In this document: positions 21,607-30,583 of the stretch, in pieces
Position numbering within the stretch: the first letter of the stretch is position 1
How the letters are laid out: every line of letters starts with the position of its first letter
DNA from: CADEEN01 sp963751775
GTDB lineage: Bacteria; Pseudomonadota; Gammaproteobacteria; Burkholderiales; Burkholderiaceae_C
Assembly (NCBI GenBank): GCA_963751775.1
Contig: CAVVVW010000015.1
Span: 62,001-126,000, forward strand
Length of the DNA: 64,000 nucleotides
Direction of reading: 5' to 3'
Notes under the pieces: model-generated
What the model was told of the DNA's origin: nothing
Databases searched by the model: none
The model's input: the letters and a program-made list of their open reading frames with translations, nothing else
Program-made: the position numbers and the translations under genes

Positions 21607-22255
21607 ATGGTGACGATGGTCCGCGTTTCGCTGGCTCGCCTGCTGGCAGTCGGCCTTGCTGCGCTGCTTGGCCGGCTGCGCGACGACCCAGATGAGTGCC
21701 GAGTGGCGCGATCCCGCCTTCACTGGCGGTTCGCTGGCCGGCCGGCGCGTGCTGGTGGTCTGCCGCGCGCCCGACGAGGCCATGCGCCGCGTGTGCGAAG
21801 ACCAGTGGTCGTCGCAACTCGGCGCGCGCGGCGTCGCCGCCTCGCAAAGCTACGCGATCGCCGGGTTTCCCTGGGCCAGCGGCGACACCAGCGACGAGAT
21901 GCGCGCCGCCGTGCGGGCGAGCGGCGTCGCCGCGCTCGCCAGCATGTCGCTCTACCCGAGCGAATTCGCCGTCGTGAATCCCGGGCCGCAGGTCGGCGTC
22001 GGCGTCAGCGGCGGCAGCGGCGGTGGTTATCGGGGCGGCGGATTCAGCTTCGGCGGCATCGGCATCAGCGTGCCGATCGGCGGCGCGACACCGACGCACA
22101 GCCTGGCCGCGAGTTCGTCGCTCGTCGACGTGGCGAGCGGCCGGCTGGTCTGGTCGGGCAGCGCGAACACGCCGACGTCAGGCGACGTCGGCGGGCAAGT
22201 GGCCGCGCTGACGCAGGTCATGACCGAAGCGTTGCGCAGGGCCGGGCTGCTCTAG
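21607..22255 (+). CDS. Lipoprotein of unknown function (frameshifted)
   Basis: The leader MVTMVRVSLARLLAVGLAALL joins, after a one-base shift near 21668, to AGCATTQMSAEWRDP, giving a lipobox with Cys near residue 23. The mature protein (about 190 residues) has GGSLAGRRVLVVCRAPDEAMRRVCEDQW, a Gly-rich stretch around residues 115-135 (VGVSGGSGGGYRGGGFSFGG), and a C-terminal segment VDVASGRLVWSGSANTPTSGD. The A-x-x-G-x-L-V-W-S-G pattern recalls DUF4136-type lipoproteins, though the match is loose. GAGAGG sits just before the ATG. It is convergent with the SMP-30 gene. Confidence 0.6.
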
Positions 22256-22308
22256 GGTTCCGTCCGTTCACGCGGCGCAGCGACATGCCGACCGCCACGC
22301 GGTGCCGG

Positions 22309-23232
22309 TCAACGATGGGCGCCGCGGGTGTTCAGATAGACCGAGTAGAGCGACGTCGTGCCGCAGATGAACATGCGATTGCGCTTGGCGCCGCCGAAGC
22401 ACAGGTTGGCGACGACCTCCGGCACCAGCACCTTGCCCAGCAGGGTGCCGTCCGCGCGCATGGCAGTGCACGCCGTCGCCGGCCGACAGCCACAGGTTGC
22501 CGTGCACGTCGACGCGCAAGCCGTCGTACACGCCGACCGGCGCAGGTCGCGAACACCTCGCCGCCGGCGAGCCTGTCGTCGCCGACGACGCGGAAGCGCC
22601 GCACATGGTGCGGCCCGTCGTCGCGGTGCGTCACGCCGGTGTCGACGATGTAGAGCAGCGATTCGTCGGGCGAGAACGCGAGCCCGTTGGGCTGCACGAA
22701 GTCGCTGGCGACCACCGTCACCGCGCCGCTGGCCGGGTCGATGCGGTAGACGCGCTGGGCGCCGATCTCGTTGGGCGCCGCATCGCCTTCGTAGTCGCTG
22801 TCGATGCCGTAGCTCGGGTCGGTGAACCAGATGCTGCCGTCGGACTTCACGACCACGTCGTTCGGTGAATTGAAGCGCTTGCCGTCGACATGCGACGGCC
22901 AGCACCGTGCGGCTGCCGTCGTGCTCGGTGCGCGAGACGCAGCGCCCGCGGTGTTCGCACGACACCAGCCGGCCCTGCAGGTCGACGGTGTGGCCATTGG
23001 TGTTCATCGCCGGCTGGCGGAACACCGAGACCGAGCCGTCGGTTTCGTCCCAGCGCAGCATGCGGTCGTTCGGAATGTCCGACCAGACCAGGTAGCGCCC
23101 GGCCGCGAACCAGGCCGGCCCTTCGGCCCAGCGGCAGCCGGTCCAGAGCTTTTCGACGTGCACGTTGCCGAACGCGAGCTTGCTGAAGCGCGGGTCGATG
23201 ACTTCGAAGCTGGAACTGAGGGCGAGAGCCAT
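22309..23232 (-). CDS. SMP-30/gluconolactonase family lactonase (frameshifted)
   Basis: Metal-dependent beta-propeller lactonase, likely opening a sugar lactone. Family motifs: LWTGCRWAEGPAWFAAGRYLVWSDIPNDRMLRWDE, where the E of AEGPAW is a metal ligand; RFNSPNDVVVKSDGSIWFTDPSYG, where the N is a ligand; and NGLAFSPDESLLYIVDT, where the D is a ligand. Frame changes fall near 22890 and near 22550. GAGGA lies 7 bases before ATG 23232. It starts 14 bases after the second ABC permease gene, so it is the distal gene of the sugar ABC operon. That context suggests the imported compound is a sugar acid lactone or is oxidised to one (inference). Confidence 0.87.
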   Translation of the reverse strand: MALALSSSFEVIDPRFSKLAFGNVHVEKLWTGCRWAEGPAWFAAGRYLVWSDIPNDRMLRWDETDGSVSVFRQPAMNTNGHTVDLQGRLVSCEHRGRCVSRTEHDGSRTVLAVACRRQALQFTERRGREVRRQHLVHRPELRHRQRLRRRCGAQRDRRPARLPHRPGQRRGDGGRQRLRAAQRARVLARRIAALHRRHRRDAPRRRAAPCAALPRRRRRQARRRRGVRDLRRSACTTACASTCTATCGCRPATACTAMRADGTLLGKVLVPEVVANLCFGGAKRNRMFICGTTSLYSVYLNTRGAHR

Positions 23233-23245
23233 GGTGCGATCCTCT

Positions 23246-24322
23246 TCAGTCGGAATGCCGCCGGCCGCGGCCGTAGACCAGCAGCATGGCGATGATGACG
23301 ACGCCGTAGATGACATGGCGGCCGAACTCCTCGATCTGCATCACCGACAGGATCGACTGCAGCAGCGTGATGAGAATGACGCCGGCGACGGTGCCGAGGT
23401 AGTTGCCGCGGCCGCCGAGGATCGAGGTGCCGCCCAGCACGACGGCGGCAATCGCCGGCAGCAGGTACGGGTCGCCCATCGCCTGCGCCGCCTTGCTGGC
23501 GTAGCCCGCGAGCAGGACGCCGCCGAAGGCCGAGAGGCCGCCCGACAGCGCGAACGCCGCCATCACGACGGCGCGGGTGCGCGCACCCGACAGGTAGGCC
23601 GCGCGCTCGCGGTTGCCGATCGCGTAGACGACGCGGCCGAACGTCGTGCGGGTCAGGAGGAAGACGGCCGCGCCGCCGATGGCGGCCCACACCAGCAGCG
23701 CGTTCGGCACGCCGAACAGGCTGTGGCCGGTGGCGATGAAGCGCATCGCCGGCGACGACGAATCCTGCGGCGAGAAACCGCCGGTGTGCACCACCATCAG
23801 GCCCTGGGCGACCGCATTCACCGCCAGCGTGACGACCATCGACGGCATGCGCAGGAAGGCCACGCCGGCGCCGTTGACCAGGCCCAATGCGACGCCGCAG
23901 GCCGACGCCGACCGGAATCGCCATCGCCTGGCCCACCGGCCCCCAGCCGGTGGCCGCGGTGGCCATCATGCCGCCGACGGCGACCACCCAGGGCACCGAC
24001 AGGTCGATCTGGCCGAGCAGGATCACGATCATCATGCCCGGTGGCGATGACGCCGAGGAACGACGCCACCTTCAGCTGCTGCAGCAGGTACTCGGGCGAC
24101 AGGAAGCTGCTCGAATACAGGCTGCCGAGCAGCAGCAGCGACGACGATGCAGCCGAACGCCGACGGCGATGGCCGGGTCGACACGCCGCAGGACGCCGAA
24201 TCGACCAGCGGCCGCCGCGGATCCGGCTTCGCCGGTCCGCCAGCGGCGCCCCAGGCGCAGAAGGCGCCTTCCAGTCGCCGGGGGAGCGCCGAAGGCGCTT
24301 CGGGGGGGTCAACATCAGCCAT
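23246..24322 (-). CDS. Sugar ABC transporter permease, RbsC/YjfF type (frameshifted)
   Basis: Inner-membrane permease of a CUT2-type sugar importer. Typical segments: VLLLLGSLYSSSFLSPEYLLQQLKVASFLGVIATG, MMIVILLGQIDLSVPWVVAVGGMMA (the IDLSVG-like permease signature), VYAIGNRERAAYLSGARTR (the EAA-like loop) and AIAAVVLGGTSILGGRGNYLGTVAGV. At least four frame changes occur (around 24210, 24157-24143, 24035 and 23900), mostly extra bases. Its ATG overlaps the end of the upstream permease gene by 8 bases (ATGGCTGA). The first 50 or so residues are encoded by a hairpin-rich repeat and look like an extension not normal for this family. Confidence 0.86.
24223..24299. repeat. Cluster of three GAA/TTC-loop hairpins and palindromes inside a permease 5' end
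   Basis: Three symmetrical elements lie in 77 bases: CCGGC-TTC-GCCGG at 24223-24235, the perfect 12-bp palindrome GAAGGCGCCTTC at 24260-24271, and AGCGCC-GAA-GGCGCT at 24285-24299. All share the GAA/TTC core. They fall within the first codons of the permease gene and just after the preceding gene's stop. The style resembles dispersed intergenic REP-like elements of Burkholderiales (inference). Confidence 0.5.
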
Positions 24323-25300
24323 ACAGATCGAGCCGGTTGCGCACGCGAAGCAGCCGCACCGAGCCCAGGCACACCGCCGCGCTCAGAACCACGCCCTGGA
24401 ACAGCGGCTGCCACAGCGGCTCGAGGTTGAAGACGAAGAGCAGGTCGCCGATGGTGCGGAACATCAGCGCGCCGAAGATCGCGCCGACGGCGCTGCCCGA
24501 GCCGCCGAACAGCGACACGCCGCCCAGCACGACCGCGGCGATCGAGTACAGCGTGTAGGTGCTGCCGTTGGCTGCCGACGCCTCGCCCGAGTAGGTGATG
24601 CAGGTGACGAACAGCCCGGCGATCGACGCCAGCAGGCCCGACAGCACATAGGCCATGAACTTGGCGCGCCGGATCGGCACGCCCGACATGTAGGCCGCAA
24701 CCTCGGACGACCCGATCGCGTAGGCCGCGCGCCCGATCGCCGAGCGCCGGTACGGCAGCCAGACCAGCGAGCACCAGCCCCAGCAGCACGGCCAGGCTGG
24801 CCGGGATGCCGCCCGGCAACTGGCCGGTCACGGCTTCGGCCAGCGGGGCGCTGACGTCGCCGCCGGGAACCGGCCGCAGCGCCAGCGCCGCGCCGTAGTA
24901 CACCGAGCCGGTGGCGATCGTCGTGACGATCGGCTGCAATCGGCCGACGATCACGATCAAGGCGTTGATCGCGCCGCACAGGCCACCGACGAGCAGCACG
25001 CCGCAGCACGCCCAGCGCCGTCGTCAGCGGCGAGCCGACGACGATCGTCGAGGCCAGGCAATTGGCCAGCACCATCACCATGCCGACCGACAGGTCGATG
25101 CCCGAGGTCAGCACCACCAGCGTCTGCGCCATCGCCACGATCGCCAGCAGCACGCCCTTGTTGGCCGCCGTCGTCGCGACGTTGGCGTTGAGGCCGACCG
25201 GATGGTTGCTGGCGTAGATCGTGAACATCACGACGAAGGCCGCGAAGGCCAGCAGCGTGCCCCGGTGTTCGCGCAGCCGGTAAGGCCAGTCCGCCGTCAT
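24315..25300 (-). CDS. Sugar ABC transporter permease, RbsC/YtfT type (frameshifted)
   Basis: First of two permeases in the importer. From ATG 25300: MTADWPYRLREHRGTLLAFAAFVVMFTIYASNHPVGLNANVATTAANKGVLLAIVAMAQTLVVLTSGIDLSVGMVM, with the TSGIDLSVG signature of ribose-type permeases. Later come LQPIVTTIATGSVYYGAALAL, MSGVPIRRAKFMAYVLSGLLAS and IAAVVLGGVSLFGGSGSAVGAIFGAL. One-base changes occur near 25005 and near 24765. The start overlaps the ATPase stop by 4 bases (ATGA) and the stop overlaps the next permease start by 8 bases, so translation is coupled throughout. Confidence 0.9.
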
Positions 25301-26830
25301 GCGCGGGCGACGCCGGCCGCGTGGGCCTCGGCACCGATGTTCAAGGCGCTGCTGACCAGCGCATGTTCGGTGATCTCGGCACCGACCAGTTCGCGCTTGA
25401 TCGCCCCGTCGTACATCACCAGCACGCGGTCGCAGCAGCCGACCAGTTCGTCGTAGTCGGTCGAGTAGAACAGGATCGCCGCGCCGGCCTCGGCGAGCCG
25501 GCGCAGCAGTTGGTAGATCTCCTGCTTGGTGCCGACGTCGATGCCGCGCGTCGGGTCGTTGAGCAGGATGATCCGCGGCGCCATCATCAGCCACTTGCCG
25601 ATCACCAGCTTTTGCTGGTTGCCGCCCGAGAGCGACGCGGCCGGCAGCTCGGTGCCGTCGGTGCGCACGGCCAGCAGCTGCACGATGCGATCCACCGCCT
25701 CGCGATTCGGCCCGCGCGTCGACGATGCCCCAGCGCGACAGCTGCCCGAGTGCGGCGAACGAGAGGTTGTCGCGCACCGACATCGGCAGCATCAGGCCTT
25801 CGGTCTTGCGGTCCTCGGGGATCAGCGCCATGCCGATCTCCTTGCGCTTGGCCACGCTCGGACCGGTGATCTCGACCGCCTGGCCGTCGATCAGCACCTC
25901 GCCCGTCGTGCCGCGCAGCACGCCAAAGAGCGCCAGCAGCAGCTCGCGCTGGCCCTGGCCGTCGAGCCCACCGAGGCCGATCACCTCGCCGGCATGCAGT
26001 GCAAACGAGATGTCGTCGAGCCGGTCGGTCCAGCCGAGGTGGCGCAACTCGAGCCGCGGCACGCCCGCGTCTGCGACGCGCGGCTTGCGCGGCGGAAACA
26101 CGCTGCTGTATTCGCGACCGATCATCAACTCGACGACCTCGTTGTCGGTCTTCGTGCCCGCCGCATAGCTGGCGACGCTGCGGCCGTTGCAGAACACCGT
26201 GCACTCGTCGGCGAGCTCGGTGATCTCGTGCATGCGGTGCGAGATGTAGACCAGGGCCAGGCCTTCGGCGCGCAAGCGCTTGAGCACGGCGTAGATCTTC
26301 GTCACGTCGGCGGCCGTCAGCGCCGACGTGGCCTCGTCGAGGATCAGGATGCGCGGCTTGCGCGCCAGCGCCTTGGCGATCTCGACCATCTGGCGGCGCG
26401 ACAGCGACAGGTCCTTGACCAGCGCCAGCGGATGGATGTCCTCGGCGCCGGCGCGGGCCAGCGCCTGTTCGGCCATCCGGCGCTGGGCCCGGCGGTCGAT
26501 CAGGCCGAAGCGCAGCGGCGGGTTGCTGATCGCGATGTTGTCGGCCACCGACAGGTCGGGGATCAGCGACAACTCCTGGAAGATGCAGACGATGCCGGCG
26601 GCATTGGCCGCCGCCGGCGATGCGAACGAGACCGGCCGGCCGTCGAGCAGCATCCGGCCTTCGTCGGGCGCGACCACGCCGGCCATGATCTTGATCAGGG
26701 TCGACTTGCCGGCCCCGTTCTCGCCCAGCACGGCGTGGATGCGGCCGGCCTCGATCACCAGGCCGGCATCCTGCAATGCGCGCACGCCGCCGTAGCGCTT
26801 GCTCACGCCCTCCATCCGGAACAGGCTCAT
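25297..26830 (-). CDS. Sugar ABC transporter ATP-binding protein, two NBDs (RbsA/YtfR type)
   Basis: Cytoplasmic ATPase of a CUT2 importer, about 510 residues. NBD1: Walker A GENGAGKST near 36-44, signature in the form LSLSRRQ, Walker B ILILDEATSAL. NBD2: the Walker A position reads GLGGLDGQGQRE, so it is degenerate as in RbsA homologues; the signature LSGGNQQK and Walker B IILLNDPTRGID follow. One insertion near 25715 breaks the frame between VDARAESR and MDRIVQLL. It follows the binding-protein gene by about 30 bases and overlaps the permease start by 4 bases. Confidence 0.93.
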
Positions 26831-26860
26831 CGCGGCGGGCCCGTGTCCGAACCGCCAGGG

Positions 26861-27976
26861 CTACTTGTTGGCTTCGCTCTGGCCCATGATCTCCTGCGCC
26901 GTGAAGTTGATGCCGCAGGTCGGGAAGGCGTTGCCGACGAAGAAGTTGTCGGACTGCGCAGCGTAGAAGTTGACGCCGTCCTTGAAGTTCGGATCCTCGA
27001 CCCGCGCCAGCGGCAACTTCACCGACTGCGGGACGACCTTGCCCTGCAGCGCCGCGATCGCGGTCTTGATCGCCACCGCCACCTGCGCCGGCCCGGTACC
27101 GCCCGAGGCGCACTTCAGGCCCTGGCCCGAGTACTTGCCGCAGAACTTGCGAAAGCCGTTCTCGGTCTCGCCGCCGAAGGGCACGAACGGATGCTTGGCG
27201 TCGATCATCGCCTGCACCACGCCGGTGTCGCCGCCCTGGGCGGTGATGGCGTCGAAGCGTCTTCTGCACCGCGATCGCGTCGGCGGTGACCTTCTGCGCC
27301 GTCGGATCGTCCCACTTGCCGATGACCTCGATGACCTCCCACTTCTTGCCCGAGGCCTTCAACACTTCGTGGATGCCGTCGTGCCGGTCGCGGTCGACCG
27401 AGGTGCCCGACACGCCGCGCACCTCGAGCACCTTGCCGCCCTTGGGCACGTTCTTCACCAGCCATTCGGCCCAGTACTTGCCCAGGCCCTTCTGGTCGAC
27501 GTTGACGTTGATCGCCTCCTCGGTGTCGAGGATGTTGTCGAACGCCACCAGCACGACACCGGCGTCGTTGGCCCGCTTGATCACCGGCTTGAAGGCCGCC
27601 GGGTTCTGCGCATTGACGACGATCGCGTCGTAGCCGGAATCGATGAAGCTGTTGATCGCCGCGATCTGCGCCGCGACGTCCTCGCCGGTGGACACGACCT
27701 TGAATTCCTTCAGCAGCTTGGCCACCTCGGGCTGCGCGGCATAGGCCTTGGCGGTCTTGATCATCTGGATGCGCCAGGTGTTGGCGATGTAGCCGTTGGC
27801 CAGCGCGATGCGGTACGGGCCGGTCTTGGCCGGATACTGGAACAGCTTGGTGTCGGCGCCCAGGGCGCGAAACAACCCGGATCGGAATTGGGCGCGGTCA
27901 CGACCTTCGGCGGGGCGGCGCAGGCAAGGCCGGTCGCCAGCAAGGCGGCCGCGGCCACAGTGGTACGGATCAGCAT
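26861..27976 (-). CDS. Sugar ABC transporter periplasmic binding protein (frameshifted)
   Basis: Ribose/galactose-type (peripla_BP_4) binding protein and first gene of the operon. A signal peptide MLIRTTVAAAALLATGLACA precedes APPKVVTAPNSD. The body has YRIALANGYIANTWRIQMIKTAKAYA, then QIAAINSFIDSGYDAIVVNAQNPAAFKPVIKRANDAGVVLVAFDN (the hallmark segment), GGKVLEVRGVSGTSVDRDRHDG and C-terminal NAFPTCGINFTAQEIMG. Extra bases break the frame near 27865 and 27255. AAGGAG lies 5 bases before ATG 27976. Ligand identity is not readable; the SMP-30 lactonase at the operon end hints at a sugar that yields a lactone. Confidence 0.9.
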
Positions 27977-28091
27977 CGTGTCTCCTTGGTTGTTGAACGA
28001 CTGCCAGTGCATCGGCAGCTGCGAGCTCGTGCGTCTGGTCACCTACCGCAAAGCACCCCGACGCCAGGGTGGGTTCGAACCGGAAACGTCC

Positions 28092-28112
28092 ATTCGCTAA
28101 CATCATACGAAT
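28092..28112. promoter_or_regulatory. Inverted repeat, candidate operator before the sugar ABC operon
   Basis: ATTCG (28092-28096) and CGAAT (28108-28112) form a 5-bp inverted repeat with an 11-bp AT-rich centre, about 116-136 bases upstream of the binding-protein start. This is the least GC-rich patch in the 237-base gap 27977-28213, which otherwise holds only the xdhB-side hairpin. Size and position would suit a dimeric regulator; the match is short. Confidence 0.3.
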
Positions 28113-28185
28113 TGGCGCATGGCGCGACAATGGGGTTATCGCGGTACCCCGGCCGGCCCGATCCGGACGGGTCGGGCGCGGGGCT

Positions 28186-28205
28186 CGAGCCCGTCTTCGG
28201 GCTCG
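28186..28205. terminator. Stem-loop downstream of xdhB
   Basis: CGAGCCCG (28186-28193) and CGGGCTCG (28198-28205) form a perfect 8-bp stem with a TCTT loop, 9 bases beyond the xdhB stop. There is no T tract on the minus-strand side, so it may act as a weak or factor-assisted terminator, or as a 3'-end stabiliser. Confidence 0.5.
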
Positions 28206-28213
28206 GATTCGTA

Positions 28214-30583
28214 TCAGGGCCGGGCCGCTGCCTTCACCGCGTCCAGCGCGTCGAGCACCGCCTCGGGCGTGGCCGGCGCACGCAGCGGCGGGTCGACCTG
28301 GTGCGCCGCCACGGCGGACACCGCGTCGCGGATCGCCAGCAGCACCGAGAACGGCAGCAGCAGCGGCGGTTCGCCGCCGGCCTTGCTGCGGTGGATCGTA
28401 TCGGCCGGGTTCGGCGCGTCGTACAGCCGCACATCGAAATGCGCCGGGCAATCGTTGGCGGTCGGGATCTTGTAGGTGCTCGGCGCGTGCGTCAGCAGCG
28501 CGCCGGTCTTCGGGTGCCAGACCAGTTCTTCCATCGTCAGCCAGCCCATGCCCTGGATGAACGCGCCTTCGACCTGGCCGATGTCGATGGCCGGGTTGAG
28601 CGAGGTGCCGACATCGTGCAGCACGTCGGCGCGCAGCAGGCGGAACTCGCCGGTCAGCGTATCGACCAGCACCTCGCTGACGGCCGCGCCGTAGGCGAAG
28701 TAGAAGAACGGCTTGCCCTGCAGCTTCTCGCGGTCCCAGTGCAGGCCGGGCGTGGCGTAGAAGCCGTCGCTCCACAACTGCACGCGGGCGTGGTAGGCCA
28801 GGGTCACCAGTTCGGCAAACGCGTATTCATGGCCGGCCGCGCTGACCCGGCCGTTGGCAAAGCGCACGTCGCGCGCCGCGCCGCCATGGCGCTGCGCGAC
28901 GAAGGCGGCCAGCCGCTCGCGGATCTGCCGCGCCGCATCCTGCGCCGCCTTGCCGTTCAGGTCGGCGCCGGTCGAGGCGGCGGTGGCCGAGGTGTTGGCC
29001 ACCTTGTGCGTGTCGGTGGCCGATACGCGCACCGCAGCGAATTCGACGCCGAGTTCGTGCGCCACCACCTGCGCCACCTTGGTGTTCAGGCCCTGGCCCA
29101 TCTCGGTGCCGCCGTGGTTGACCAGCACCGAGCCGTCGAGATAGACATGCACCAGCGCGCCGGCCTGGTTGAAGTGGCCGACGTTGAACGAGATGCCGAA
29201 CTTCACCGGCGTCAGCGCGATGCCGCGCTTGAGCAGCGGGCTGGCTGCATTCCACGCCGCGATCTCGCTGCGCCGCTCGCGGTAGCCGCTGGTGGCCAGC
29301 AGGCGATCGGTCAGCGGCTCGAGGATGTTGTCTTCGACCGTCTGGCCGTAGGGCGTGACATTGCGGTCCGTCATGCCGTAGTAGTTGGCGCGCCGCACGT
29401 CGAGCGGGTCGCGGCCCAGGCGGCGCGCGATGCTGTCCATGATGAACTCGATCGCGATCGCACCCTGCGGCCCGCCGAAGCCGCGAAACGCGGTGTTGCT
29501 CTGCGTGTTGGTGCGGGCGCAGTAGCCATGCATGGCCACCGCGGGCAGCCAGTAGGCGTTGTCGAAGTGGCAGATCGCGCGCGTCATCACCGGCGGCGAC
29601 AGGTCGGCCGAGAAGCCGGCGTTGGCGATCAGATCGATGGCCACGCCGAGCACGCGGCCCTCGTCGTCGTAACCGACCTCGAAGTCGAACTCGAAGCCAT
29701 GGCGGCGGCCGGTGGCCATGAAGTCGTCGTCGCGGTCGAGCCGCAGCTTGACCGGCACGCCGAGCTTGCTCGCCGCCAGCGCGGCCACGCAGGCGAACAG
29801 CGCCGACTGCGACTCCTTGCCGCCGAAGCCCCCGCCCATGCGCCGGCACTGCACCTGCACCTGGTGCGATGCCAGGCCCAGCGCATGCGCCACCAGGTGC
29901 TGCATCTCGCTCGGGTGCTGGGTCGAGCAATGCACCAGCAGGCCGTCGTCCTCGAGCGGGATGGCGTAGGAGATCTGGCCCTCGAGGTAGAACTGTTCCT
30001 GGCCGCCGACCGAAAGCGAATCCTTGAACCGGTGCGGCGCCTTGGCCATCGCGGCCGGCGCGTCGCCGCGCGCCAGGTGCATCGGCGGCACGACGTAGGC
30101 CTTCGCGGCGTGCGCCTCGCGCGCCGTCAGCAGCGCCGGCAGCGGCTCGATGCGAACGAACTCCTTGGCCCGCGCGGCGACGCGGCGCGCGACGCGGCGG
30201 TCGGCGGCGATCACCACGAACATCGGCTGGCCGAGGTAGTGCACCACCTCCGACGCCAGGATCGGATCGTCGCCGTGCACGATCGGGCCGCAGTCGTTGC
30301 TGCCGGGGATGTCGGCGGCGGTCAACACCGCCCGCACGCCGGGCAGCGCGCGCAGCCCCGCCACGTCGATGGCCAGCAGGCGTCCATGGGCCAGCGGCGA
30401 CAGGCCGAGCGCAGCGTGCAAGGTGCCGCTCAGTTCGGTGATGTCGTCGATGTAGGTCGCCTCGCCGGCCACGTGCAGGTGCGCCGACTCGTGCGGCCGG
30501 CTGATGCCCACCCGGGCACCGGCCGCCTGTGCTTCGGCCTCGGCGGCGGCGGCAATGACGGCGGCTTCGGCTGGCTGGTTCAT
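28214..30583 (-). CDS. xdhB: Xanthine dehydrogenase, molybdopterin-binding subunit
   Basis: Large catalytic subunit (789 residues) oxidising hypoxanthine/xanthine to urate in the cytoplasm. Visible motifs: GGQEQFYLEGQ, CRRMGGGFGGKESQ (pterin binding), NTAFRGFGGPQGAIAIE, HGGTEMGQGLNTKVAQ, IGQVEGAFIQGMGWLTMEEL, and the catalytic-Glu segment AGGEPPLLLPFSV. All expected family segments are present in order and the frame is intact. The ATG overlaps the xdhA stop by 4 bases (ATGA), so the subunits are translationally coupled. xdhC, the usual cofactor-insertion partner, is not next to it. Confidence 0.95.
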   Translation of the reverse strand: MNQPAEAAVIAAAAEAEAQAAGARVGISRPHESAHLHVAGEATYIDDITELSGTLHAALGLSPLAHGRLLAIDVAGLRALPGVRAVLTAADIPGSNDCGPIVHGDDPILASEVVHYLGQPMFVVIAADRRVARRVAARAKEFVRIEPLPALLTAREAHAAKAYVVPPMHLARGDAPAAMAKAPHRFKDSLSVGGQEQFYLEGQISYAIPLEDDGLLVHCSTQHPSEMQHLVAHALGLASHQVQVQCRRMGGGFGGKESQSALFACVAALAASKLGVPVKLRLDRDDDFMATGRRHGFEFDFEVGYDDEGRVLGVAIDLIANAGFSADLSPPVMTRAICHFDNAYWLPAVAMHGYCARTNTQSNTAFRGFGGPQGAIAIEFIMDSIARRLGRDPLDVRRANYYGMTDRNVTPYGQTVEDNILEPLTDRLLATSGYRERRSEIAAWNAASPLLKRGIALTPVKFGISFNVGHFNQAGALVHVYLDGSVLVNHGGTEMGQGLNTKVAQVVAHELGVEFAAVRVSATDTHKVANTSATAASTGADLNGKAAQDAARQIRERLAAFVAQRHGGAARDVRFANGRVSAAGHEYAFAELVTLAYHARVQLWSDGFYATPGLHWDREKLQGKPFFYFAYGAAVSEVLVDTLTGEFRLLRADVLHDVGTSLNPAIDIGQVEGAFIQGMGWLTMEELVWHPKTGALLTHAPSTYKIPTANDCPAHFDVRLYDAPNPADTIHRSKAGGEPPLLLPFSVLLAIRDAVSAVAAHQVDPPLRAPATPEAVLDALDAVKAAARP

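Noticed and set aside
24464..26830. A single open frame of 788 codons suggesting an ATPase-permease fusion
   Set aside because: It arises because frameshifts in the ATPase gene and the next permease gene leave one frame open. The normal ATGA junction at 25297-25300 shows two genes.
28070..28080. GGTTCGAACC, which looks like a tRNA T-loop
   Set aside because: The flanking bases do not pair as a T stem on either strand, and no anticodon or acceptor arm can be built. It is only a short palindrome.
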